Shown here piece after piece: positions 43,329-51,242 of a stretch of 64,000 bases of DNA. The notes below the pieces were generated by a model, which did not search any database, was not told the DNA's origin, and worked only from the letters and a program-made list of their open reading frames with translations. The DNA is from Sulfurifustis variabilis (GTDB lineage: Bacteria; Pseudomonadota; Gammaproteobacteria; Acidiferrobacterales; Sulfurifustaceae): contig NZ_AP014936.1 in the NCBI RefSeq assembly GCF_002355415.1, positions 3,881,501 through 3,945,500 of the forward strand, read 5' to 3'. Numbering within the stretch: position 1 is the stretch's first letter; each line of letters opens with the position of its first letter. A program made the translations under genes and the position numbers.

Positions 43329-45455
43329 TTAAAAGTCCCAGCGATATCCCACGATGAAGAAGTCGCGTACCGAGTCCTCGTCCTGCAAGGGTCCGGTCGT
43401 CTCCTGCCGCTCCTGGCTGTACTCGAACTCCAGCGCGACGTTCTCGCGCCAGAAGTAATCGAGCTTCAGCGCCGGCGTCAACCGGTTCCGGGACACGTCG
43501 TCCGCGCGGTCCTCGGTGTAGTAGCGCACGGAGAGATCCGCGCGCCAGCGCCCGAACGGCACGCGATGGGTCAACGCAAACGAGTCTGCGTCGAACGCAT
43601 CGCTGTCGGTATGCGCCACGCCGAACACGGTGATCGCGCTCTTCGCGAAAAGACCGGTGCCGATGAGCTTGCCGGCATAGGTCCAGGCCGTACCGGTCCC
43701 CGGCGAAGCGGGCTGCGTGCCGCTGGCCGGCGTGCCGAGCTGCTTGGTGGCGGTCACGTCCAGGCCCGCCTGGAGCCGCTCCGTGAGGGGGTGCAGGAAG
43801 CCGCCGGACACGACTTTGGCGGTATCGGTGCGATCGCGCGCGTCGGCACGGATCTGCTCCTCCGTCCTGGTTTCCAGCAGCGTGTCGATCGACTCGGTGG
43901 TCTCGCCGATCAGCGCGTTGCTCGCCTGCAGCGGCGGCACCCGGCGGTAGTCGTACAGCAGGTTGTACGTCGTGCCGCCCTCGCTGGTCCAGTTCCCCTG
44001 GAGGAGCAGGATGTTGAGCTCCTTGTAGGAGGTCTCGTAGTCCACGAGCGCGAACACCGAGCTGCCGTTGCTGAAGTAGCGCACCTCGGTTCCGACCGCC
44101 TCCCGGTCGGTGAGGCCGTCGATCTCCTGTTTGAAGTAGTACAGGTTCGTCCCGAGGGCGCCGCTTTCGCTGCCAAGGTCCACGCTGAAGGCGTAGAACG
44201 AACGGTCGGAGTCGCGCGCAATCTTGTCCACGGGCTCGCCGGCGACCAGGTTAACCCCGATACGCGGGGTGAAATGGTAGCTGAAGAGCCCGCCGTCGAA
44301 GCGCGTCAGCACGCCGCTCGTGCTCGGCTGCCGGCCCAGCCGCACGGCGTAGCCGAGCTGACGGTCCTTGACCTCGCCATAGGCATTGACGACGCGCGAA
44401 TCGTCTTCGTGCTCCAGGCGGTCGTAGTTGTAGTGGGCGCTGAGCACTGCCCGGTTGTCATAGCGCTCGTCGCGCATGCGGGCGTTCACGTCGATCACGT
44501 TCACGAGCGTCGACTCGTCAGTGAAAGTGAGGGTCTCCTCTTCGCCGATCGTCGGACCGGTCTTCAGGGTCGTGTCGACCTTGCTGTTGCCCCGGTAGTA
44601 CTGCTGAGAGAACGTCCCGAACAATTCCGTGCGCCGTTTCTCTTCGCGCCGTTTCGGCTCGCGCAGCTTCACGGCAGCGCCGGGCTCGAGGTTCGCCAGC
44701 CGCTGCCGGACCCGATCGGCGCCCTCGCCTTCCGGGTAGAGCTTGAGGTAGAGCTTGTATTCGACCCGGGCGAGATCGGGCTGCTTGTTGCGCTCCCGCG
44801 CGAGACCGAGGAGCTCCAGCGCTTCCGGGGCCCGCGGGTGGCCGGGCACCGCCAGCACGCGGGTGAAGATCCGGATCGCGTCGACCGGACGGCCGGCGCC
44901 CAGCGCGGCGCGGCCCTCCGCCATCAGCTTCCCGACCTCGTCCGTCGACGGCGCGGGCTCGGCGGCGGGGCGCCGCGCGGGCGCCGTCGGCTGGACGGGC
45001 CGCTCCCCGGCGACGGCCTGCTCCTTTGCATCGGCAACGGCGATCCAAACGTCGGGGTAAAGCGACTTCAGCGCCCGGCGCGCCTTCTCGGCCTCCGCCC
45101 GGGTCGGGAAGAAGCCAAGGCGCAGGCGGTGCCAGATCTTGCCCTTTTGGCGGGTTTCCGTGCGGTACAGGCGGTAGCCGTCATACGGCGCGGGGAGGGG
45201 TTTCACCGGAAGCGCCGCACTCGGCGACGAGGCCAGGTTGAGCGCGTACGCGATATCCGCTCGCGGCTTCGCGGGCGTTGCCCGCGGAGCGGACGGCGGC
45301 ACGGGGGCTGCCTTGGCCGGCGCGCCGATCGCGCGCTCGTGCTCCGCCTCTGAGACCTCCGTCGCCCAGGCGAGCGGGTAGTGTGCCAACAGGCGCTCCT
45401 TGACCGATTCGGCCTGTTCGAACGAGTCGAAGAAGCCGAGGCGCAGGAAATACAC
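43329..45455 (-). CDS. Outer-membrane beta-barrel protein of the cytochrome locus (downstream frame)
   Basis: A 708-residue open frame. It begins inside a SPOR-like repeat (YFLRLGFFDSFEQAESVKERL), has a second SPOR-like repeat (HRLRLGFFPTRAEAEKARRAL, about residue 108), a TPR segment (about 170-265), and then about 430 residues of amphipathic strands ending in GYRWDF with a terminal Phe. The last part looks like an outer-membrane porin comparable to MtrB-type electron-conduit porins. The start is a GTG within the domain and has no good ribosome-binding site. The frame is open upstream to a 10-A run and continues the SPOR domain (RYAVTLQSAFEPLG), so this is very probably the C-terminal part of the gene starting at 46033. 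Confidence 0.82.
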   Translation of the reverse strand: MYFLRLGFFDSFEQAESVKERLLAHYPLAWATEVSEAEHERAIGAPAKAAPVPPSAPRATPAKPRADIAYALNLASSPSAALPVKPLPAPYDGYRLYRTETRQKGKIWHRLRLGFFPTRAEAEKARRALKSLYPDVWIAVADAKEQAVAGERPVQPTAPARRPAAEPAPSTDEVGKLMAEGRAALGAGRPVDAIRIFTRVLAVPGHPRAPEALELLGLARERNKQPDLARVEYKLYLKLYPEGEGADRVRQRLANLEPGAAVKLREPKRREEKRRTELFGTFSQQYYRGNSKVDTTLKTGPTIGEEETLTFTDESTLVNVIDVNARMRDERYDNRAVLSAHYNYDRLEHEDDSRVVNAYGEVKDRQLGYAVRLGRQPSTSGVLTRFDGGLFSYHFTPRIGVNLVAGEPVDKIARDSDRSFYAFSVDLGSESGALGTNLYYFKQEIDGLTDREAVGTEVRYFSNGSSVFALVDYETSYKELNILLLQGNWTSEGGTTYNLLYDYRRVPPLQASNALIGETTESIDTLLETRTEEQIRADARDRTDTAKVVSGGFLHPLTERLQAGLDVTATKQLGTPASGTQPASPGTGTAWTYAGKLIGTGLFAKSAITVFGVAHTDSDAFDADSFALTHRVPFGRWRADLSVRYYTEDRADDVSRNRLTPALKLDYFWRENVALEFEYSQERQETTGPLQDEDSVRDFFIVGYRWDF

Positions 45456-45532
45456 CTGCCGGCCGAAGAGGTCTTCGCTCGCGGTGTAGAGGCGGGCGCC
45501 CGGGACGTCCTTGACGCGCTCCCGGGCCGCCG

Positions 45533-46033
45533 TCAGGTCGCCGAGAGGCTCAAATGCCGATTGGAGCGTGACGGCGTAGCGTTTTTTTTTTCGGCGGCCT
45601 GCCTGGCCGCCCCCGGTTTCCGGAAGATGACGTCGATGCTTCGGTTGTCACGCCCCTGCCTCACGTCGAAATCCATGGGCTGGCCGAAGTTGAACACGAG
45701 CTGCGGGCCCTGCGGTCCGTTCGGCTCGAACGTCACCTCGGTCGCCGGCACCAGCTCCGGCTGGGCCTTGAGCGACTTGTGATCCACCTCGCGCCGTACG
45801 CTGTCGGCCACGTCGAGGACGCGCAGGTATACCACGAGGTTCTTGCCGGACGCCCTGATGTGCTTCTGGTACCGGACCGGTACCGCGAAGTTCACGTGCA
45901 GTACCGCCGCCTCATCGGTCGTCTCCACCTCGAGACTGTCGAGTATCTGGGCTTCCGCGCCGGCCACGAGGCCAAGCCAGAGCACGAACGCCACGCACAA
46001 CTTCTCGAAGTCCGGTCGCATGAGCTTCAGCAT
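45533..46033 (-). CDS. AMIN-like N-terminal part of the beta-barrel protein (upstream frame)
   Basis: A 166-residue open frame with a signal peptide (FVLWLGLVAGAEA) and a beta-rich AMIN-like domain (about residues 30-140; LHVNFAVPVRYQKHIRASG, GQPMDFDVRQGRDNRSIDVI). AMIN domains target periplasmic proteins to the cell envelope. After residue 150 the frame runs into a 10-A tract (AEKKN) and then reads 16 residues without domain character before a stop. A -1 shift or one extra A in the tract joins it in frame to the SPOR/TPR/barrel protein. It follows the 24-haem cytochrome gene by 35 bp. Confidence 0.75.
   Translation of the reverse strand: MLKLMRPDFEKLCVAFVLWLGLVAGAEAQILDSLEVETTDEAAVLHVNFAVPVRYQKHIRASGKNLVVYLRVLDVADSVRREVDHKSLKAQPELVPATEVTFEPNGPQGPQLVFNFGQPMDFDVRQGRDNRSIDVIFRKPGAARQAAEKKNATPSRSNRHLSLSAT
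45582..45591 (-). other. Ten-adenine homopolymer at the frame junction of the beta-barrel gene
   Basis: On the coding strand GCCG is followed by ten A residues and CGC. With 10 A the upstream frame ends soon after in a stop; with 8 or 11 A the two frames form one protein. This is a classic slippery site for RNA polymerase or the ribosome, a possible phase-variation tract, or a sequencing or assembly indel. Confidence 0.85.
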
Positions 46034-46068
46034 TGGTTACTCGACAGTCTCTTTTGGTTGATCCGCCG

Positions 46069-47901
46069 TCAGAAGCCGCCGTCGCTCGCCCGATGCTCGC
46101 CCGAGCGGGACTTCTGGATGGTTGTGAAGGTGTTGTCCGTGTAGATGTGGCAGCTTCCCGCACAGTTGCGCAGCTCGCTCACCGTGTAACGGATCGTGGT
46201 CGGCGTCTCCGTTTTCTTGTGCGGATCGGGCTTGAAACGCGACGCGTGGCACGCGGCGCAATCCGGCTGGTATGCCGCGAAGGGCCAGGTCACGGTCTCG
46301 CTGTTGGCCGTGTGGCAGTCCGTGCAGGTCACGCTCGAGTTGTGCCGGCCGGGAAAGAACGGTGAGGTATGGCTGTAGTTGAGGACAGGAAGCCAGGCGG
46401 TCGTGCCGTGACACGCGTCGCAGGAACGCGTCGTGATGAAGTGCCCCGACGGCTTGCCGGTCGCGTTGGCGCCGTTGTGACAGGTGGCGCACGTGCCCGG
46501 GGTGACGGCGCTGTGACTGAAGTTCGCCGGCACCCAGGCGTTCACCGTGTGGCAGGTGTCGCACGAGGCCGTCGTCACGACGTGATTCGCGGGCTTGTCG
46601 GTCGCGTGGCAGGTGTTGCAGGTGCCCGGGGTGACGGTCGCGTGATCGAACGTCGCGGGAAGCCATGCCGTGGTCCGGTGACACCCATCGCACGACGCGG
46701 TGGTCACCACGTGGTTTGCCGGCTTGTCGGTCGCGTGGCAGGTGTTGCAGGTGCCCGGAGCGACGGTCGCGTGATCGAACGTCGCCGGCAGCCAGGCGTT
46801 CGTGCCATGACACGAGTCGCACGAGGCCGTCGTCACGACGTGATTGGCGGGCTTGTGGGTCGCGTGGCAGGTGTTGCAGGTGCCCGGAGTGACGGTCGTG
46901 TGGCTGAAGTTGGCCGGCAGCCAGGCGTTCGTGCCGTGACACGAGTCGCACGAGGCCGTCGTCACGACGTGATTGGCGGGCTTGTGGGTCGCGTGGCAGG
47001 TGTTGCAGGTGCCCGGAGTGACGGTCGTGTGGCTGAAGTTGGCCGGCAGCCAGGCGTTCGTGCCGTGACACGAGTCGCACGAGGCCGTCGTCACGACGTG
47101 ATTGGCGGACTTGTCCTTCGAGTGGCAGGTGTTGCACGTGCCGGGCGTCACCGTCGCGTGGTCGAACGTCGCCACCGCCCACGTACTCGTCCCGTGACAG
47201 CTGTCGCAGGAGGCGCTGGTCACGATGTGGTTCGCCGGCTTGTCGGTCGCGTGGCAGGTGCTGCACGTGCCGGGCGTCACCGCGGCGTGATCGAATCGGG
47301 CAGGTCGCCACGCGCGCGTGTTGTGACAGGTGTCGCAGGACTGGCTGGTCTGGATGTGGTTGGTTCTCGGGCGATCGGGCAGATGGCAGCTGTTGCAGGC
47401 ACCCGGCGCTACGCCACTGTGATCGTACGTCGCTGGCGTCCAGTAACGCGTCGTATGGCAGCGGTCGCACGAGTCGGTCGTCGTGACGTGGCGCGCGTGC
47501 TTGCCCTTCGCGGTCACGCCGTTGTGGCAGCTTGCGCAACCGCCGGCCGCGACCGCGCTGTGGTCGAAGCGCGCGCCGGCGAAGCGGCGGGTATCGTGGC
47601 ACTGGTCGCACGGCAGACTGGTCGGGATATGGCTGGCGCTCTTCGTCGTGGTCGCGCGTCCGCTTCCCGGTACATGGCAAGCCGCGCACGCGTGCGGCGT
47701 CCCCTTGAACACTCCCCGGCTGTGACAGGTGTCGCAACGCGCCTTGGTGTGGGCGCCGGTGAGCGGAAAGCCGGTCTGGAGGTGGTCGAAGCGGGCGTTG
47801 CGCGTGCTCGGCTGCGCGGCGTCGGCGGACAGCGCGAACAGCGCGAGCGCGGCGGCGAGTACCACGTAGGTGATTCGGCCAAGGCTGCGCGTGGTCTTCA
47901 T
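46069..47901 (-). CDS. Large multihaem c-type cytochrome, 23 CxxCH motifs plus one CxxxCH
   Basis: A 610-residue exported cytochrome with a Sec signal peptide (VVLAAALALFALSADAA) and no lipobox. By eye I count 23 CxxCH motifs and one CAGSCH (CX3CH) near the C-terminus, so up to 24 haems. The core is a 43-residue two-haem module (CDSCHGTNAWLPANFSH, then CNTCHATHKPANHVV) repeated about nine times, two copies being identical in DNA. I chose the ATG at 47901 with GGAGGGAG upstream. It lies between the 21-haem cytochrome and the porin gene, so it probably forms the outer wire of an electron conduit. Cell-surface placement is inference. Confidence 0.93.
   Translation of the reverse strand: MKTTRSLGRITYVVLAAALALFALSADAAQPSTRNARFDHLQTGFPLTGAHTKARCDTCHSRGVFKGTPHACAACHVPGSGRATTTKSASHIPTSLPCDQCHDTRRFAGARFDHSAVAAGGCASCHNGVTAKGKHARHVTTTDSCDRCHTTRYWTPATYDHSGVAPGACNSCHLPDRPRTNHIQTSQSCDTCHNTRAWRPARFDHAAVTPGTCSTCHATDKPANHIVTSASCDSCHGTSTWAVATFDHATVTPGTCNTCHSKDKSANHVVTTASCDSCHGTNAWLPANFSHTTVTPGTCNTCHATHKPANHVVTTASCDSCHGTNAWLPANFSHTTVTPGTCNTCHATHKPANHVVTTASCDSCHGTNAWLPATFDHATVAPGTCNTCHATDKPANHVVTTASCDGCHRTTAWLPATFDHATVTPGTCNTCHATDKPANHVVTTASCDTCHTVNAWVPANFSHSAVTPGTCATCHNGANATGKPSGHFITTRSCDACHGTTAWLPVLNYSHTSPFFPGRHNSSVTCTDCHTANSETVTWPFAAYQPDCAACHASRFKPDPHKKTETPTTIRYTVSELRNCAGSCHIYTDNTFTTIQKSRSGEHRASDGGF
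46811..47068. repeat. Perfect 129-bp tandem duplication in the cytochrome gene
   Basis: Bases 46811-46939 and 46940-47068 appear identical over all 129 positions, followed by about 40 more matching bases of a third unit. The unit encodes 43 residues and two haem sites. The flanking modules are clearly diverged, so the duplication is recent or kept identical by recombination. Confidence 0.9.
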
Positions 47902-47938
47902 GTCTCTCCCTCCGCCTTTCTTGTTACGCATCGGCTTG

Positions 47939-49531
47939 TTAGTGGCGGCGCTTCATCGCGCCCGATCTGATCGTCCCGAAATCCGACGTCACGTGGCAGC
48001 GCTCGCAGTACCGCCCGTACGCGCCGGCGTGCACGTCGTCGCCGTCGTGGCACGCGACGCACGCGCTCGGCGCCTCGACACGGCCTTTCATCGGGCGTTG
48101 GTGGCAGCTCTTGCACGCCAGGCGCTCGTGCCCGCCGTCGAGACGGAAACGCGTGCGCGCATTGTGGTCGAAGCGCCACTGCTTCCAGTCGCGCGCGTTG
48201 TGGCACTCCTCGCAGGCGGGGCCCAGCGTTCGCTTGTGGGCGTCTTCCTTCTCGTGGCACGCGACGCATTGCGTCGAGGCGTCCTTGAACGTCGCGGCGC
48301 GGTGGCACTCCTTGCACTCGAGCTTCGCGTGCCGGCCGAGCAACGGGAACCGCGTGAGGTCATGGTCGAAGCGGGTCGTTTTCCAGGAGCGCTCGTCGTG
48401 ACACTGCTCGCAGCGTTGGCCCTGCTGTCCCCTGTGCTCGTCGTCCTTCTTGTGGCACGCATAACAGGTGGTCGCGAGCTTCTGCTGGTAGAGCGGCCCG
48501 GTATGGCACGCGGTGCATTTTGCCTGGCGGTGCTTGCCGAGCAGCGGATAGTCGGTCGCCCGGTCGTGGTCGAAGGTGATCGCCTTCCACTCCCGCTCCA
48601 CGTGGCAAGTCTCGCATTTCGGACCGAACCGGCCCTTGTGGCCTTTCCTGTCGTCGTCCTTGCGGTGGCAGCTCACGCACGTCTGCCCGAGCTTTTGCCT
48701 GTAGAGGTCGCCCGTGTGGCAGGCCGTACACTTCGCGTCCCGATGGCGCCCGAGCAGCCGGTACTTCGTATCGCGGTCGTGGTCGAAGCGCAGCTGGCGC
48801 CATCCGTCCGCCACGTGGCATGTCTCGCACTTGCGCCCGAACCGGCCCTTATGCCCCTTCCTGTCGTCGTCCTTGCGGTGGCAGCTCACGCAGTCCTTCG
48901 CCGTGTTTTTGTAGCGTTCGCGGACGTGGCAGGCCTTGCACTCGACGTCGTAGTGCTTCCCCTCGAGCGGCCACCCGGTCTTGCTGTGGTCGAATCGGAC
49001 CTCCGCCCAGCGGTTCTCGGTGTGGCAACTGCGGCAGTCCTTGCCCAGCCCGCCCTTGTGGGTGTCGTCCTTTCGATGGCACGCGTAGCAGTCAGATGGC
49101 GCGGCCCGGTGCTTCTGCCCGGCCCGATGACAGTCCCGGCAGGTCACTTCCGGCTTTCCGTGCGCGCCCTTGAGCGCAAAATCGGTCATCGTGTGGTCGA
49201 AACGGCGCTCGTCGAGCTTCACGATGTCCGCCTCCCGACCCTTGTGTTCGGTGTGGCACTTGCTGCAGGTGCTGTCCTCGAGCCGCCCGTGGAAGCCCCG
49301 GTTCCGGGCGACGTCGTCGGCCACCTCCCGGTGATCGTGGCATCCAAGGCAGAGGTCACGCTGGGCGTCGCGCCGGAACGGAACGTGGCACTGCTTGCAC
49401 TCCGTTTCGAGGCGTTCATGACCCTTGATCACTTTTCCGGGCATCACCAGCGAGTCGAGCGGTCCCAGGTCGGCGAAGGCGCCCGTCGCGAGCAGTGCTG
49501 CCAGCCCGGCGATGAACCAGACGATGCGCAT
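47939..49531 (-). CDS. Large multihaem c-type cytochrome with 21 CxxCH motifs
   Basis: A 530-residue exported cytochrome with signal peptide (MRIVWFIAGLAALLATGAFA). By eye I count 21 CxxCH motifs. The repeating unit alternates sites with the pattern FDH...LLGKHxxxKCxACH and CxSCHRKDDDRKGHKGRFG, and it contains many extra His that can serve as distal haem ligands. It is strongly basic (Lys/Arg/His-rich), unlike the Thr/Ala/Asn-rich partner at 46069-47901. It follows the cytochrome b-like gene and may be the periplasmic half of the conduit. Confidence 0.93.
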   Translation of the reverse strand: MRIVWFIAGLAALLATGAFADLGPLDSLVMPGKVIKGHERLETECKQCHVPFRRDAQRDLCLGCHDHREVADDVARNRGFHGRLEDSTCSKCHTEHKGREADIVKLDERRFDHTMTDFALKGAHGKPEVTCRDCHRAGQKHRAAPSDCYACHRKDDTHKGGLGKDCRSCHTENRWAEVRFDHSKTGWPLEGKHYDVECKACHVRERYKNTAKDCVSCHRKDDDRKGHKGRFGRKCETCHVADGWRQLRFDHDRDTKYRLLGRHRDAKCTACHTGDLYRQKLGQTCVSCHRKDDDRKGHKGRFGPKCETCHVEREWKAITFDHDRATDYPLLGKHRQAKCTACHTGPLYQQKLATTCYACHKKDDEHRGQQGQRCEQCHDERSWKTTRFDHDLTRFPLLGRHAKLECKECHRAATFKDASTQCVACHEKEDAHKRTLGPACEECHNARDWKQWRFDHNARTRFRLDGGHERLACKSCHQRPMKGRVEAPSACVACHDGDDVHAGAYGRYCERCHVTSDFGTIRSGAMKRRH

Positions 49532-49545
49532 GTCCGCTTCGCCCC

Positions 49546-50415
49546 TCAGTACATGTGCACGGCGACGACATGGACCACTCCGCTAAACAGCAGGATGACC
49601 ATCAAGGGAACGTGCAGCACGTGCCAGAGCGAGAACAGCCGTTCGTAGGCGCCGAACTGGGCGACGTCCGCGATGGCGCCGAGGTACGCGGCGATCAGGC
49701 CCTTGCCATGGCGGTAGGCGCGCCTCAGTGTGCGGCGATCCCACCCGCGCCGTGCTCCTTGCAGCCGGAGGGCCGAACGAAGCTCGCGCTTCGCATGCCG
49801 GTAATGCAGGCGCACGAGCACCGCCACGACCATGAGCCGCCATACGGCGGGGGCCCGTTCGTAAACGTGCAGCAGGCGCTCCTCGAGCCCGACGAGGCGC
49901 CGCTCGAGCGGGGGATGAAACCGCAGCTTGGAGCGGGCGCTCTCGCCGGACAGGCCGAGACGCGTCTTCACTTCGGCCAGCGTCGCGCGTCGTCCGTACA
50001 GCCCGTGGTGGATCTTCGCGTAAAGGAAGCGCCCGACCAGACCGCTCAGGGCCACGATGGCCATCGCGGCGAAGGCGACGGTGCCGTTGATCGAACCGAA
50101 GTGCAGCCGCGAGTGAAGGAGGATCAGCACCGGACCGGCGATGCCCAGGACCATGTGCCCCCGGAACCAGTGCTTGAGCGGAAGCAGCCGCTGCAGCCAT
50201 CGCAGCCGTTTCGCGATCGGGTAGAGGAGCAGGACGAGCATGGCGATTCCGCCCGCGAGCCCGAGCGTGTAGCCCATGTCGTCGCCGGCGCGGTAGGGGA
50301 TGCGCAACGCGAGCGCCGCAGCGACGGCAACCACCGCGAGAACGACGGGCAGGGCGCGGCGACCGTCCGACCGTCGCCGGCCCTGCGCCATCATGGTCTC
50401 GCTGCTCGCGCCCAT
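49546..50415 (-). CDS. Inner-membrane cytochrome b-like protein
   Basis: A 289-residue membrane protein with about five to six hydrophobic segments (about 22-37, 47-65, 86-102, 110-126, 192-205, 265-288). His residues lie in or at membrane segments in pairs: HWFRGHMVLG, LLHSRLHFG, LWHVLHVPLM and VVHVVAVHMY. This arrangement is like di-haem cytochrome b/ferric reductase folds. It would exchange electrons between the quinone pool, or the divergent flavoprotein, and the periplasmic multihaem cytochrome. It starts 2 bp after the TPR gene and is 14 bp before the 21-haem cytochrome. I could not assign an exact family. Confidence 0.75.
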   Translation of the reverse strand: MGASSETMMAQGRRRSDGRRALPVVLAVVAVAAALALRIPYRAGDDMGYTLGLAGGIAMLVLLLYPIAKRLRWLQRLLPLKHWFRGHMVLGIAGPVLILLHSRLHFGSINGTVAFAAMAIVALSGLVGRFLYAKIHHGLYGRRATLAEVKTRLGLSGESARSKLRFHPPLERRLVGLEERLLHVYERAPAVWRLMVVAVLVRLHYRHAKRELRSALRLQGARRGWDRRTLRRAYRHGKGLIAAYLGAIADVAQFGAYERLFSLWHVLHVPLMVILLFSGVVHVVAVHMY

Positions 50416-50417
50416 GC

Positions 50418-51062
50418 TCAGCCGCCCGTCCCCGCTCGCGCCTGAGCGATCGCGCTCTCAAACAGCGCGCGATGGGCGTCTTCCGGGAAGCGCGCGAGGT
50501 GGGCCTCCCAGATGCGAATCGCGCCCGCCCGGTCGCCGAGACGCGCGCGCACCTCGCCCTGGTGCAGGCGCGCGAGCGGAATCAGTCGTGGGGTGAGTGT
50601 TGCCGCGCGGGCATAGAGATCGAAGGACTGTCGCAGCTCGGCGGCGTTTTCGCCGTGACCGAGGAGGTCAGCCCGCGCGAAAGCGATCTCGCCGTCGTTC
50701 GGACGGGCCTTGGCGAGCCGTTCCAGCACCTTCAGGCCGTCTGCGCGGCGGCCGAGCTCGTTGTAGGTCTGCGCGAGCAGGATCTGGGCGCCGACGTCGT
50801 CCGGATGCGCGGCGGACTTGGCCTCGAGACCGGGAAGGAGCTCTGCGAGGCTCGGTGCGAGAGCGGCGGGCGCCTTGTCGGCCGCGTGCCCCTTGGCAGG
50901 GCCGTCCGGCCGGGACAGGCCGCCCCAGACGTCGGAGAAGACCGGGCGGGAAGAGTTCTCTGAACCGAACCAGGCGGCAGCCGCGCCGACGCCCAGCATG
51001 ATGAGCGCGACAAAAAAAACCGCCAGCCAGCGCGATCGCGGGCCGCGCAGAAGACTTCCCAT
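50418..51062 (-). CDS. Membrane-anchored TPR protein, cytochrome-locus copy 1
   Basis: A 214-residue protein with one N-terminal membrane segment (WLAVFFVALIMLGVGAAAAWF) and a periplasmic TPR-like domain (about residues 85-205; LLAQTYNELGRRADGLKVLE, NDGEIAFARADLLG). It is similar to cytochrome c maturation factor CcmI/NrfG and paralogous to the protein at 42557-43147. It is the first gene of the minus-strand locus, with GGGAG before the ATG and 2 bp to the cytochrome b-like gene. A chaperone role for apocytochromes is inferred from fold and context. Confidence 0.82.
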   Translation of the reverse strand: MGSLLRGPRSRWLAVFFVALIMLGVGAAAAWFGSENSSRPVFSDVWGGLSRPDGPAKGHAADKAPAALAPSLAELLPGLEAKSAAHPDDVGAQILLAQTYNELGRRADGLKVLERLAKARPNDGEIAFARADLLGHGENAAELRQSFDLYARAATLTPRLIPLARLHQGEVRARLGDRAGAIRIWEAHLARFPEDAHRALFESAIAQARAGTGG

Positions 51063-51242
51063 TCGTACTCCCTGAATGCGTCCTTCATCCGGACGCTTTT
51101 ATTAGTTGCTGCGCTCTCGGCGCTTTATGCGTATATAAGTACAAGTCGGCGCAATGCCTAGAGACGTTTCAGAAACAACGGACTGCCGGGTATGCCACTC
51201 CGACGGGCGTCTTAAGGAATCCTTAAGAATCGGACCATTCCA
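51063..51242. promoter_or_regulatory. Divergent promoter region of the electron-transfer locus
   Basis: The 180-bp gap separates the first minus-strand gene of the cytochrome locus from the plus-strand flavoprotein. It has an AT-rich core (51100-51140, containing ATGCGTATATAAGTAC) that should hold promoters, though no perfect -35/-10 pair is visible in either direction. A perfect palindrome lies near the flavoprotein start. Confidence 0.5.
51210..51228. promoter_or_regulatory. Perfect 19-bp palindrome upstream of the flavoprotein gene
   Basis: TCTTAAGGAATCCTTAAGA reads the same on both strands around one central base (9+1+9). It ends 14 bp before the ATG at 51243. The size and symmetry fit a dimeric repressor operator. 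I cannot name the regulator. Confidence 0.6.

Noticed and set aside
46540-47200. Regular DNA repeats that might suggest a CRISPR array
   Set aside because: The repeat unit is 129 bp, in frame and coding for haem modules. There are no short repeats with unique spacers and no cas genes.
46369-47970. 533-codon plus-strand frame with repeats opposite the 24-haem cytochrome
   Set aside because: The repetitive GRVAGVAG pattern only mirrors the repeated haem modules of the real gene.
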